Positions 1 to 12,321 of a stretch of 64,000 nt of DNA are shown in pieces. The stretch is from assembly GCA_033239005.1 (NCBI GenBank), contig BSQZ01000005.1:10596001-10660000 (forward strand). The letters run 5' to 3'. The translations under genes and the position numbers were made by a program. This DNA comes from Lamellibrachia satsuma. Its lineage: Eukaryota > Annelida > Polychaeta > Sabellida > Siboglinidae. Every line of letters begins with the position of its first letter. Positions within the stretch are counted from its first letter, which is position 1. The notes under the pieces were generated by a model. It saw only the letters and a program-made list of their open reading frames with translations. It ran no database searches and was not told the origin of the DNA.

Positions 1-901
1 AAGCCAGATGTAGTGAATTTCTACCAGCCTGAAAAAGTCATTTCCATTATGACTGTCATACACTTTTTACTTTTACATGAACAGATAAGTCGCTTTGTAC
101 ATCAATACGTTTTTCAGTTTAACAAGCAACAAAAAATGTTCTGACTACATCAATGCACTGTCTGCACCAAACGGTCATTTCCACTCTGCCATTGATTTGG
201 GTAGTAAAACACAGATGTGTATTTTTGATCCAGTTATTTTCATATAACATAATTTTTAAATAAAAACTGACATTTCTGCACAGACACTGTTTGGTTTATT
301 TTTATGGTACACTTTTCATGTTTACATCATGTTAACAAAATGATTTGTCACTGGTCAAATAAATTGCACCCTAATTTGTGTCCAGAACATGAATTGATTG
401 ATTCTCTGTATGTTAGCAATCCTATGTAAGGGATTGTCACATACTTTCTCAAAGCCCAAAACCATACAGCATTTCGTATTGATGGGTGGCGGTTTGGCGT
501 CCCACATTTTGTGGGACAAGCAAATCTCAGCAGCAGTGTGCCACCTAATGAGTGAAATGGATATTAACTCATATTGACACTTGAAAAAAACACTGTTTTT
601 TTTCTTTAATGCAATATTTTTATTTTAATGTTTTACTATAAAACTTATGAATAAATATCTAAACCTCTTGTTATGGTGTATAGTCATGGTTGCATATGGA
701 TAAGAGGCCAGCGGCAATTGACTGTGCTTTTTTGATTGGCAATATGCATGGAATCTTGTCCCACACCACATATTGAGGTTGTGGAGGGTGGCCTGAACCA
801 TTGCTCAACACTATAAGCTTTTTTGGACTTTGAGAACTTGTGTAACAACCCCTAAGACACCTTAGTAGAATTTAATTAAAGAAAAACATGTTTTCACTCA
901 C
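1..901. other. AT-rich non-coding stretch (probable intron)
   Basis: I see no coding exon here on either strand. The stretch lies directly downstream, on the minus strand, of the GT splice donor that ends the ankyrin exon at 902. It is therefore most simply the next intron of that gene, which continues off the left edge. Confidence 0.5.
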
Positions 902-2353
902 TTTGTCCTGGGCATTGACAGTGGCTCCAGCCTGCAGGAGAATCTGTACCATTGACTTGTTGCCAGTAGCAACTGCTTCATGAAGAAGTGTTCCATCAAA
1001 CTAAAAGTTAAGTACACAGTTTTGTCATGGCACTGTAAAGCAGACATGGTGCGATTACATGAGTAATGTAATCAATTATGACTAATTGTCAAAATCATGA
1101 TAATAATATTGCATAAAATACATTTTGGTTTATTTACTTTAAACACTATTGCTGGTCACTAAACATTGCTGTTGTGGGTTAGTCCGAATGAGTTCATCAC
1201 CACAGTTGTGAAAGCAGACCCATTGAGCATGTAAAAAAAATGGCTAATGCTTTGGAAGTTGGATGTAGGACAAATACTTAATAAACTTTTGGATTAAGCA
1301 GTTGTAACATGAGGGACGCATGTTACAGACATGATATGTGGGACCAACTGTTTATTCATATCATTAACTGTAATTGAAATGGCTTAATTGTAACTTATTT
1401 AATTTTTTTAAAGTGCAATTGAAATGAAAAGTAATTGTACTTGATTTTGTTTAACTGGTGTGATGACCTTCACATCACAATAGAATACAACCACGAAGCT
1501 GGTGTGTAGACCAATTAAACTTTGTGCTGCCATATGTAATCAGGTACAAGCAGACAGACAATGACCTGACCAAGGTTAGACCCAAGCTGATATCCATATT
1601 CAACCATTCAGATCACATTGTTTGTCTGATCATAAAAATCTCAACAATAGTAAATATTTACAGTTGCATGAAGTGTAGCCCATCAAATTCATACACATGC
1701 ACACTGACAATGATTTGTTGAGCTTGCACTTACGGTTACTCACTTGAATTCTATGGTCCCATGCTCCCAACTAGTATGTGAATTTTTTTTACATATGTGA
1801 CAAATCTATGGTCCTGATGAATAACTAAGCCTAAGGAACATATCCATTTGTTGAACATATTAATAGTATATCTGAAAAGTACTTGAAATTTAAATTTTCT
1901 ATAGTTTTCATTAAAAAACATTTGCCTTTGGCTTTTGTTGAAAATGTTCAAATAAAATATAAAAAGTTATTTATACCACTGCCCGGCCCCTGGCATTTAT
2001 TTTAATTAAATGCATGTCCACTTGACCCGGCGTCTGCTACATATTTATTTAAATAATTGTTTTCGTATATGGACTATTAACTTCATACCAGCGCATACAA
2101 TGTGAGGGAAATGCACAAGAATAATAACAAACGGGGGGTGGGTGGGTGTGTTAACTAACAGTAAGCATTCGTATTATCGCTCATAGCTATGCATCGTTAC
2201 ACAGGTGCATAATCATAATGGCACTACCCAAAACGAAGGGTTGTTAATGTCAACACCTCCTTTAATCAATCTCCTCGCGGTTGTAAAATCTCCCCCTGAC
2301 ACAGCACGTTTCAAAGCGTGCACGAAACGTTTATCTCCTTCGCCGCTTGTCAT
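902..2353 (-). CDS. Ankyrin-repeat protein, 5' end (exons 1 and 2, partial)
   Basis: Two minus-strand exons are visible. Exon 1 runs 2353-2228: ATG plus 42 codons, beginning MTSGEGDKRFVHALKRAVSG and ending ..INNPSFW, followed by a GTAGTG donor. Exon 2 runs 1000-902: preceded by ..CTTTTAG, followed by GTGAGTG, exactly 99 nt or 33 codons. Both junctions are phase 0. Exon 2 starts FDGTLLHEAVATGN and ends AGATVNAQDK, a textbook 33-residue ankyrin repeat with the TPLH-like, LLLxAGA and VNAxD positions. Exon 1 encodes a capping repeat (ALKRAVSGGDFTTARRLI, then GGVDIN). Ankyrin repeats are protein-protein interaction scaffolds, and the specific family cannot be told from 75 residues. One exon per repeat is a common ankyrin gene organisation. 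The gene continues off the left edge. Neither exon is an intact long ORF on its own, so the assignment rests on matching phases plus the repeat signature. Confidence 0.8.
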
Positions 2354-2364
2354 TCTCCAGACAT
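2350..2364 (-). promoter_or_regulatory. Four-codon upstream ORF overlapping the ankyrin start codon
   Basis: A minus-strand ATG at 2364 opens ATG TCT GGA GAA TGA. Its stop codon shares bases with the main ATG at 2353 in an ATGA overlap. Such an arrangement can lower translation of the main ORF or force it to depend on reinitiation. It is visible in the sequence. Use in vivo is inference, and depends on the unknown transcription start lying upstream of 2364. Confidence 0.4.
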
Positions 2365-3960
2365 GTTTACTTCGTATTTTCCGATACAATGGCGCCCTCT
2401 ATAAGACAACCTTGCATAATCGGTCTTTCAGTGGATCGGGCGCGATCGGGGTTAGAACTTACAGAAGCCGAATTGTGTCGTGTTGTGTGCGGCGGATTTA
2501 AATGACCAGTAAAAGTGTTATTCTTCAACGGCGCATGGCCGTCAAACTTTGTACATACCCTGCTCACTGTATGTATAGTTGTATAGAAAGAAGCAATTTA
2601 AGGGGAATTAAGATGCAGTTAGCCACATGTATTAATATTGCAGCTGGAGATCCTCTGCATGCTCTTATTTGACTTATACAGCACGACAAACCGGATTTCA
2701 ACTCTAGTAAAGCCCGCCACACACACATACCGACCTTTAAGTCACCAACAGTTTGTCTGCCGACAACAACCGTCAGCCGACAGATGCCAGATATCCACAA
2801 GTGTTGCCAATTTAACTGTTGGTGGAGAACATACACATAACGACTACTCTTGAGTGCCGAATAAGCGTCCCTATAACTTAAAGTATAAGCTGTAAGTATT
2901 GATGAAAAATGCCACCCTAGCTATATGCACCTTATTTGGCACTATACTATTATTAAATTTAAACATTTGTGCCTTCTCCGACAATCGTGGCAAATTATGC
3001 AGGGTATAATTTTTAGGAGAGCAATCGCTCTCAATCCCTATTGCTAGCGCTAATCTATCCTCCACGGAACGATTTACCACTCTCGCTAAAATCACTTGCA
3101 TCCAACTGGAGCTGCACGTGGCTCCCTCTGACGGCTAAGTGTTCATCCTTTCGAACGACAAGTCGTGAATTCAGTGGAATCATACGGAATCCCGTGCTTC
3201 TGAGGATCCTATATTTTGATCCCGAAGCGTTAAACCGTTAGATTTCCATGATTAGATGAATCGGTCAGAATCCTTAGTTCTCGGGAGGTCGACATATTAG
3301 TTAAAACGCCGTTATCACCGCGTAAACCGACAGTACATATGCGTATTCAATTAAATTTTAATGTCCATTTAAAAACGGAAAATTCCCCGGTTTTTCGCAG
3401 ATATAAAATTCGGTTACTATATCTGCTACTGCGCACACAGTTTATGCATATCTATTCGGCAGAAAAAAAACAAATAAAATACACAGCGATCCGCATAGTT
3501 TTCTAGGGACGCCTTGGGCTTGGCTTCACGTCGAGTAAAAAATTGCTTCGGCGCTAAAAATTGTTTTCGCACTGTACAATTATTTGCTTTGAAAAATTTG
3601 CCCACCGCCCCCTATACTGTTATTCGGTAGTATACTATTATTAAATCTGACCAATTTGCCACCCTATACTATTATTTGGCCTATACGTTTATTTAGCACT
3701 CGAGAGTACATTGAGTGGCCAACTGAAAAAGTAGTCGCCAGTATGTTGGCAACCGAAGAATCGGTATGTGCATGGCAGGTTTTAGGCTGCACCAGCCCTG
3801 GTGGTTTAGCATGCCTTACTTTTATTCAATCATGTTTGAACATATAAGCATTCACAGCAGATTGTTGTCGACGACGGCGACATGCAAGAATTACAACATA
3901 CGAAGACATCTCAGAAAATAATGCAAGAAAATACAGCGTATATAGAGGTTGTATAAGTTC
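2365..3960. other. Upstream region of the ankyrin gene; no gene recognised
   Basis: The first 200 bases are comparatively GC- and CpG-rich, as expected for a promoter of the minus-strand ankyrin gene. The rest shows no convincing exon. A phrase containing CTATACTATTATT recurs at about 2940, 3620 and 3660, suggesting local duplication. Confidence 0.35.
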
Positions 3961-5736
3961 TCATGAACAAACAAAAAGTGACATCTTCTTCCTCGATCCA
4001 TTCTTAAATAGCGGCATAATGTTTGCTTCTTTCCATTCTGAAGGAACTATTCCTTCTTCTAGTGACAAGTTAAATAAGTTGGCAAGTGGTGTACTAATTT
4101 GATCAACAATTTCCTTTAGCAGTTTTGGTGGTATCCCATCAACTCCATGTGATTTATTATCTTTCATCTTCTTAATTTTCTTTGCTATAATTTCAGGAGT
4201 TAGAAATAACTGCCCTAAATGTTCTGATTTATTGCCCTCAAATTTAGTCAATGGAACTGGAAGTGAGCTGATATCTTTTGTGGTAAAAAACTGAGCTGAA
4301 ATACTCATTCAGGACCTCTGCCATTTGAAACCCGTCTGAAATTATGTTTTCACTGTTGTTTTCCAGTGGTTCGACCTTATCTCGAACTTTCTGTTTACTC
4401 CTTACATAAGCATAGAAACTCTTGCTGTCATTTTTTATATTACCTGCCAATTTTTTTTCAAAGGTTCTTTTAAATTTTCTAATTTCAGTTGTAGCTAGGT
4501 TAAGTGCCTCTTTGTAGTTTGTGTTGTCTTCTACATTTCCAGTGTGTTTATAGACCCTCCACAGCATCTGTTTGTGAGCAATTTTTCTAATAGCTTCTTT
4601 TGACAGGTGTTTTTTTCTGGATCTTTTCCCTTGTTTTCTTAATGGAATAAATTTCTCAATAATGCCCTCAATCTCATATTTTAAACAAGTCCAGCATTCT
4701 GTTGCTGTCTTGTTCTTCAGCAAGTTATTCCAATCTATATTTGCTAGATATGTTCTCATCACTTTATATTTGCCTTTGTTGAAGTTCCTCCTCCATTGTT
4801 TTTTATATGTATTCCCTGTTTTTACTTTTATATTAAAATGTATTTGGTTATGGTCACTTGAACCCAAAGGTTCGTGTACTTTAACATTGTCAACTAATTC
4901 ATTTTGAGAAGACAAAATTAAATCTAACACATTCCCACCTCTGGTTGGTTCCAAGACATGTTGAGTAAGGAAACAATCCTGTGTTAGAAGTAGAAACTGA
5001 TGGTCGTCACCTCCAGCACTCTCTAATGATTACCATTGTATATGGCCATGGTTAAAATCACCCATTATAACACATTCTCCCTTGTTCACCTCCCTTATCA
5101 CCTTTTGTAATTTTACATCTTCCTCTTGTCCTATGTTATGACTACGATAAACTACTCCTATTGTTAATGTTGAGTTCCTGGTAACTATGTTACACCAAAT
5201 TGCTTCCAAACTATCTGCTTCACTTTTCAGTGTAATTTCATATGCTTGGATAGATTCTTTAATATACAAAATTACTCCACCTCCCCTTCTTTCTCGTCTG
5301 TCCTTCCTAAACATTACATAGCCTGTCAGTGCTAACTCAGCATCTACTATATCTTCATTTGCCCATGATTCTGTGATGCCTATTACATGAGGATCAATAT
5401 CTGCTACCATAATGTCTATCTCACTTTTTTATTTACTATGCTCCTGGCATTTAAGCATACACATTTAAGTTCATTGTCTGAAATTATTGGTGAACATTTC
5501 TTTTGATGTGTATTTGTAGTAGTACTCCTTTGAGTTTTCTCTGTCAGTTCCCCCTGCGCATCTAGTTTAAATAATAACTTGCCTGGTGGTGTTGCACTGT
5601 TCACACGTATGACTGTTGCCAGTAGCAACAGCAACACTGTTAAATAGGGAGTCATTGTGCGCGACTCCTCAATGTTTTCTGTTGTTGTTCCTACGGAAAC
5701 GAACAAACTTATTGTACAGATGCTTAGCGACACCAC
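3961..5736 (-). mobile_element. CR1-like non-LTR retrotransposon, 5' half with broken endonuclease/RT ORF
   Basis: On the minus strand the apurinic-type endonuclease begins near 5450 (LNARSIVNK). It continues with ITESW, a RRERRGGGVILYIK segment and the catalytic GDFNHGHIQW near 5035, then SSDHNQIHF near 4860. The start of the reverse transcriptase follows (KKMKDNKSHGVDGIPPKLL, EGIVPSEWKEANIMPLFKNG) and stops being recognisable near 3990. Damage visible: loss of frame in an A-run near 5415, an in-frame TAA right after GDFNHGHIQW, and another frame change near 4290. The copy lacks the RT catalytic core and 3' end, although target-primed insertion normally loses the 5' end, so a later deletion or rearrangement is implied. 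Non-functional. The family call rests on the endonuclease and RT motifs. Confidence 0.85.
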
Positions 5737-5739
5737 TTT

Positions 5740-6235
5740 TATAAATGGCTAACGCAATATTTTCTAACAACCAGCTACAGAATAGAATAAAATAGTACCA
5801 ATGAGCATATTTGTTGGCAAGTCACAAACTGGCAAGTCAAGTATCGAGGCATAGAACAAAAAGTCAAGTCAGGTATCAAGTCAGTGACCTCCTTGTCCAA
5901 GTCAAGTCTCAAGTCATCTATCTGAATTTCTAAGTCAAGTCATCAAAATGGGTGACTCAATTCAGCCACTACGATTCAAGTCAACAAGTGTGCCAATGAA
6001 AAAAACCTGATGAAATACAGTATAAAATACAGTGTAAAATTCAGTATAAAAACTTTCACAAAATAATACAAAGATCCAGACTTCAGTACACACAATAAAT
6101 TAACAACTGATCAATATTGATCGATATGGTAATTTAGATGGACTATGTAATGACTTTAGTTAGAAAACATCAACATCCAGTTATTGTAAATTTGCATAAG
6201 ATGAGTTACTAGTTGCTTAGTCCATGTACATATTA
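5740..6235. other. Non-coding; irregular CAAGTCA-rich stretch
   Basis: Between about 5815 and 5990 the word CAAGTC or AAGTCA recurs irregularly many times, a cryptically simple sequence. No ORF or RNA gene is recognised. Confidence 0.4.
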
Positions 6236-6302
6236 CACACACACACACACAGTCACACACACACAGTCACACACAGTCACAGTCACACGCACACGCACAC
6301 GC

Positions 6303-6341
<39 letters not shown>

Positions 6342-6342
6342 A
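6236..6342. repeat. (CA)n microsatellite
   Basis: Imperfect ACACAC tract with CACACG and CAGTCA interruptions, immediately left of the hAT-type element. Confidence 0.9.
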
Positions 6343-6385
6343 ATGCCACACGAGTGATGGTAGTCGTAGATGTGTGTGTATGCCC

Positions 6386-7784
6386 TAGTGCCCTGCGCGG
6401 GCCTAGAATTTGATCCCAAGCCCGGCCCGCAATTAGCAGTTAGAGTCCAGGCCCGCAATAATTTTTCAAGCCCGGCCCGGCCCAGGCCCGCAAACTAGAA
6501 TTTAGGCCCAGGCCCGGCCCAGGCCCGACACAGACAGTGAATGTTTGGCCCAGGCCCGGCCCAGCCCGGCCCACAAGTTTCAGGCCCAGGCCCGGCCCAT
6601 ACCCGTGGGCCAAAGATGGGTAAGCCCGCGGCCCGCAAGCCCGCGGTCCGCTATGTTTAGAGAATATAAACCTATAATCTTATAACAAAGACGAAAAACA
6701 AATAAACTGTAAAACAGACTTATTGTTTTATTAAATAAAAAAGGTCCATAGTGTGCTGGATGAGTTTTAAAAATTCAGCACCACCAACTTCTTCAAACTT
6801 ACGAATATCCTGAAGAAAAATAAAGAAAAACTTCTTAATGTCATTACTATTAAATATGGTAACATTTGTTATATTTGGCTTTAATGTATTGGTTTATTGT
6901 TAGGGTAGGATATTTGTTTATCTAACCCTGACTTAACCCATATGCAAGCCATAATCACAATTTATATTGTTAATTGAATTAGCTCAACTAAGTTAACATA
7001 ATTTAATATGATATTTCAATTAAATGTCACCCACTGGCACTGACACCCAGTGGCATTTCCAGCAGGCCTGCAGTCACTAGCCTGAGACAGACATGTTCAG
7101 ACATGTGTGAATTAGTACAAGTGTGAATTAGTACAAGTGTGAATTAATTAAGACTGGGGAGAAATACCAATTGCCAACTGGGTTGGGTACTGGGTAGTGG
7201 GCTAGTGTGCACTTGGCAGTGGGCAGGTCTTTCAGATGGGCAATGTTTGGAGGGAAGACCTAGACAATAGAATGTCCACTGGTAGGGTCAAAGGGTGATA
7301 AGTTGATGGTTAATCATGGCTTGATTGCCTCTGCAAATATTTCTAAAGTAAACATTTGGGGCTGGCTACTTCCAGCCAAGTGAACTTATGGGGTCATTAG
7401 ATTCCATGCAAGGTCTCAATTTGCAACTATATAATACTAAAGAAATAATTTTAAGCATTCATTAAACGGCAACTATATAATATTAAAGAAATAATTTTAA
7501 GCATTCATTAAACGGAATTACAATTTATAATCAGTTTTTATTTTAAAAAATAAAGTAATAATCGGTGTTTTGTATGAATATTTTTATTATGTACAGGCCC
7601 AGCCCAGGCCCGGCCCGGCCCGCTCACACTAGGCCCAGGCCCGGCCCAAGCCCGATGTGTTTAAATTGTTTTCAGCCCAGGCCCGGCCCGGGCCCGCAGT
7701 ATGTAGGCCCAGGCCCGGCCCGGCCCGGCCCGGCCCGGCCCGCGAAATTATGTAGAGGCCCGGCCCGGCCCGCGCAGGGCGCTA
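6386..7784. mobile_element. hAT-type MITE, copy 1, with GGCCCG-rich subterminal repeats
   Basis: The ends are near-perfect inverted repeats: TAGTGCCCTGCGCGGGCC on the left and its complement with one change on the right. About 270 bp on the left and 200 bp on the right consist of degenerate CCCGGCCC/AGGCCC repeats around an AT-rich core. There is no transposase ORF, so it is non-autonomous. A second copy at 51500-53165 lies in the opposite orientation and shares the core, for example the segment near 7320-7400. The left flank GTATGCCC matches CTATGCCC found 3 bp past the right end, so the 8-bp target duplication is imperfect, perhaps after CTA slippage. An 8-bp duplication plus TAGTG ends fits the hAT superfamily. 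Confidence 0.8.
7423..7514. repeat. Two tandem copies of a 46-bp unit inside the hAT MITE
   Basis: The unit beginning GCAACTATATAATA and ending CATTCATTAAACG occurs twice, with starts at 7423 and 7469. The second MITE copy has only one, slightly shortened version, so the duplication arose in this copy. Confidence 0.85.
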
Positions 7785-7879
7785 CTACTATGCCCTGCCT
7801 CCTTGTTATGTAGCATAACATGTTACCTTGTCATATGAAATGCATATTTTGCCATTTTATTTTTAACATGGATTTAACA

Positions 7880-8210
7880 ATGCAAGTGAATAAGGATGCA
7901 ATTGCCCAAGTCCAAAATTTTTTTCTAGTGTTTTTAAACCGCACTTATCAGATGTTTGCCAATTTTACGTTTAAGCATATTCACACTGCTAGCATTTACA
8001 CAATCAGTAGACTTTTTTCTATTCATTTATCGTGTGAATGAGTACTTTCTCATATTTCTAAACTACATTGTTCCTTAACTTATGCGATTTTTGCCCTCTG
8101 GTTCGACTGCCTTCTTTAAGTTTGAAGACAACATTTCTATCGATACTTTCATAACCATTCAATACTTTAAACACTTCTATTTGGTCTCCTCGAATCTTAG
8201 TCTAAATCTC
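7880..8210 (-). mobile_element. CR1-like retrotransposon 3' fragment
   Basis: Reading the minus strand from 8210 gives the end of the RT ORF (EVFKVLNGYESIDR, then FKLKEGSRTRG) and matches the 3' end of the copy at 15089-16063. Only the last part of the ORF and 3' sequence is present, and it is decayed. Confidence 0.75.
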
Positions 8211-8604
8211 CAAGTTTTCATGTGGCTCGTGGGGATTAGTACCTCTGGCTCTACGTACACAACTTGGCAAAGTAAACCTCTAGAGCTGTTCTTGGTACGA
8301 GCTGCTGTGAACTTGTGCTCGGTTTTGTTGAGTGTTATGTTGCAGTGAGCTCATCATCAGTGGTTGTCGTCAGTAGTTTGTAATTTGGCCGATTTCCAGT
8401 CCGCCGTGTGCCGCCCCACGGCGCGCACTCGGGACGGTGTCAACAGTTTCTTGTCAGGACGAAAACCTCCGTAGCTTCACTTCGAATAATTTAAATGCAA
8501 TCGTGTTGTTGATGAAACATGAAACTTGGCACACACGCACCATACATAAACAAAAATATTTCGCTATAGGGCCATCTCTGAGTTTGCCTTGGATTGCACT
8601 GGAA

Positions 8605-9240
8605 TTCTCATTTTCCATGATTACAACATGGAAAATCTAATACTTGGAAGATTTGGTTCCAGCACAGCCACAAGAGAACGTCCCCAGATCTGCTGCAAAA
8701 GTCGTCATCCCATATGGGATAGGAGTAGTCAACATCCTGAGACCTTCCTTCCATATTATATAATAATATAATATTCATAAAAAAATTGGGGAGGTCCCGT
8801 ACACATTTTAAAATATCTGACATAGTAACAGCTACGTCATCTGCAAAAGTAGCAAAATACTGTACTCTGGTCATAATCAGTCATAACACGAGATTTATTT
8901 ACTATTAAAATATAAAACTGTTTATATTATAAAAAAAAACATAACATGTCAAACTCGCATAAAAATTGTAAAATTAATTATGTAAGTCGCAGTAAAACCA
9001 CATTTTAGCAACATTTTGACAGTATTCTATATTTGACACACGTACAAAGAGTATACACTTCAATAAAACTTTGCCAGAATATTCGATTATTATTTTCTCT
9101 ATGACAAGGCAAACAGGTTGAAGGGCCAGTTCAAATTTGTGAAATATCTGACATAGTAACAGCTACGTCTGCAGCAAAATTAGCAAACGCGTTATTCAAA
9201 CATCAGATCAGCCGATTTTTGCGTTCTGAAAGTAGGTACT
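8605..9240 (-). pseudogene. Decayed reverse-transcriptase scraps with duplicated FADDVAVTMSD segment
   Basis: The minus strand at about 8862-8805 reads ATFADDVAVTMSDI, resembling the (Y/F)ADD catalytic box of retroelement reverse transcriptases. A related sentence (FAADVAVTMSDIS) recurs on the same strand at about 9195-9140, with the first catalytic Asp lost. Nothing else of the domain is convincing, so this is probably retroelement debris duplicated locally. Confidence 0.35.
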
Positions 9241-9484
9241 GGCCTATGCTAGACCACCCTCCCTCCATACAACCCTCGTTCTTTTACTCACATGGCACAG
9301 ACACCAGATAGAAGAGACAGACGGCTTTGCCTCTTTCAGTGTCTCATCAGAGAGACACGGGCAAACTGGGGTGAACAAAATTGGCCAAGCTTCGAAACAG
9401 CCGCTAGGTGGATTGATAGGGTGACCCGACTTGAACCTCGGTGCTCTTGATTGACTGTGAGGCTCTGTAACCGCCGAGCAACTG
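9240..9484 (-). mobile_element. tRNA-derived SINE (family 2)
   Basis: The minus strand begins near 9484 with GGGGCGCAGTTGCTCGGCGG, which resembles a Pol III A box. About 40 nt on comes GAGGTTCAAGTCGGG, which resembles a B box. A non-tRNA body follows. The spacing and boxes fit a SINE with a tRNA-related head. There is no coding potential, and an ORF across it is incidental. Confidence 0.55.
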
Positions 9485-11260
9485 CGCCCCATGGCGGTAG
9501 CAACCAGCTACTGCTATTTTTAACCCCGACTTTAGTTGGGTCTCTTGTATTGTAATTTTTCTACCGTCGAAGACCATTGGTGCGTACTACTCACCACACC
9601 GGCCTCGGTAAACGACTACGTCACAATGGTGGACCCATACAGTACCCCCGCAGACCGGAAAGCAACCAGCCCACTCTTCACGGGTCAGTGCTCTGTCCCG
9701 GACAAAACGGGCTACCACCTAGTGCTAATGCAACAATGTTTTATCGTGGCAGTACTGCCAGATTGTGTCAATACAGGCATGTCGTTATGGATAAGGAACA
9801 GGCACCACAATTTCGTTTACAGTGACCAATGTGCAAACGATTGCTTACATTCAAGACGCGCGATGAGTAAAATATTTGAACTTAACATAGATTGATTGTA
9901 TTGAATTTCCATCGTACAGAGTGAAAACAGAGAACAACTTGGCCCAACTTGGTTTGTATTGTTCTGTTTATATACCTTGTTGCATTGTGAAATCTAGTTC
10001 ATCTGATGACGCGCAATACAACTCCCACCAGCATAGAAATTCACACAAGAATGTGCCATTATTTCTACTGGTATTAACGCACAAACCCAGATTTAATGCT
10101 ACCCATAAGCCAACGACAACAGGGTAACCGGTCGGTATACGTATGCATGCATTTTTGTAACATACATATAGTGTGTGAATATGTATATACACATGCGTAC
10201 TCTCCTGTATTGTAATACTTATTAGCTAATGTTATTGGTCCTGTGATGCCTCAATGTGAGGGTGGATGTTCATTAAGTGCAATCCGTGGACGGATTAAAA
10301 GAAATCTGGGGAAGATGTCATGGTTGGTCAATGTGGTGGCTCCGCCGAGTGACCATGACTGGTATTAGTTGTCACTGGCATCAACCAGTAAGTGGTGATA
10401 TGGTTGGTAACCAGTTTACTCTAAGTACTGCGCAACATATGTAGTCCCATTCTTTAATATAAACATTCTCTTCTAATTGTCACAACTTTAGTCTACACAT
10501 TAGTCAGTCAAGCAATGGATACGGTTATAGGAATGTCGGTTCAGCTCACTGTGTACACACTTTCATCGTCATACTAAGTGAGTCATCGTGTTGTAATCTT
10601 GGATTTGAATGACAGTGTGTGAAAAGCACATATTGGGGAAAAAGAGTTAGAACAATCAGAGAGAGATGATAAAATTGTATGTTTTACATGTTTATCATGT
10701 TGAGACTGTTACTAAATGTAACTCCAGAGCTGGCAAGGTGCAATAATTACTTGGTGGTTATGTTTATCTTACATGTGTGTAGTAGATGTTAAGGTGTGCT
10801 GGACATGATGACTGTAATTAACATGCGCGTTGTATTATTGTACCCAGTATCATACACATTATTATTTGTATTACAATTATCTTCCTGACTTATAGTAGAT
10901 ATCATTGAATGACAGATATCTTGTACTGATTGATACGCGCAGTGAATTGTCTTATACTGGATTATATGCAATATTGGTTGTGTTGTTACAGGGTCGAATG
11001 TGTCCATAATAAAGATTGTTGAGCTACATCATTGGAGAGTTCTTCCTTACCGAAGGGGGGCCTAGATTAAAGAGGGGATAACGTCACGCACGCCGCTCGT
11101 GACATAACGTTTGTTAGAAATTTAGATTGCTACTTGACAATTCACAACTTGTTGTTCACATAACAATAACCATATCCAATATGACCTGGAATGTTAATAT
11201 AGCTAATAGTAGATTGAGCTATCTTAAAAGAATATTATAAAAGACATTTGTTAGAAAGTT
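9485..11260. other. No gene recognised
   Basis: Short overlapping ORFs occur around 9540-9900, but neither composition nor motifs support coding. No RNA gene is recognised. Confidence 0.35.
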
Positions 11261-11490
11261 GTGCTAAGTTGATACACGTGCTAATGACGTTTGCCCAGAT
11301 CTGAATGTGCTAAGTTGATACACGTGCTAATGACGTTTGCCCTGTTCTGAATGTGCTAAGTTGATACACGTACTAATGACGTTTGCCCTGATCTAAATGT
11401 GCTAAGTTGGTACACGTGCTAACGACGTTTGCCCTGATCTGAATGTGTTAAGTTGATACACGTGCTAATGGCGTTTGCCCTGATCTGAAT
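11261..11490. repeat. 46-bp minisatellite, five copies
   Basis: The unit begins GTGCTAAGTTGATACACGTG and contains GACGTTTGCCCTGATC. Five copies fill exactly 230 bp, with a few substitutions each. Confidence 0.95.
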
Positions 11491-12320
11491 GAAAGTGAAC
11501 AATGGTTATATTATAGTGCACGTTATTCTAAATACAACATCAACATCATGTCCAATTATGAAATACCACAACCAAAAAAAAACATAATATATCAGTACCC
11601 ACATGTCAACAAGTGTCAAGGAGTTTCATCTGTCCAAAGTGGTCATAGTTAATAGTGTTTGTGCTGAATAAACGAACAGGTGGTGCCGACAAGACAGACA
11701 GGAAAATAACTTGCTTTGTGTATATTACTGTATTTCCTATTTGGTTAAGAATGAGATCAATACTTAGCAAGTATTTACATTGTAGGGCTTTTGTCCGGAG
11801 GACTTCTGTCTGTGCCGCTTTTTTAACCAAACTTCAACTCCACTAATAAAAACGTATAAGTTATTAAAAAAAATCGAATTGCACAGATGTGTAGCTAAAG
11901 ACAATTGCAACAATAACCGTCTCCGTCCGCAAAAATGTCCAACATACCAGCATTTCTGAATATCATTGCAAGAAACGAAATCGATGTGTGAAACTCTCCA
12001 TGGCGAATAACCAACTTCTCTTGGAAAAATTCGAATTTCTTGAACTTTCGCAACATAAATATAAATCATGTAGATCCATTATAAAAGTGCAGTGGCTAAA
12101 AGACGGACTAAAATACGTTTATGTGAATGTGGCTTAGTGAAGTAATCTTTGCATAAAATGTTTCTAATCGAGTCGACATGGCCGTCATTGTTAAGCACAA
12201 TCTTTGTTAAAATACAATTGCAGAAAGCTCGTTTAGCGGGTGGATCGCTCAAGGATACGGTCCAGCAGGGTTCCAGGTATAGTCATACCATAAACCATAA
12301 CTCGATATAGCAGATGTTGC
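11491..12320. other. No gene recognised
   Basis: Short overlapping ORFs on both strands between 11600 and 12070 lack motifs or splice support. Confidence 0.35.
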
Positions 12321-12321
12321 A

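Noticed and set aside
9244..9492. 82-codon minus ORF
   Set aside because: Coincides with a tRNA-derived SINE on the same strand, so it is not a protein gene.
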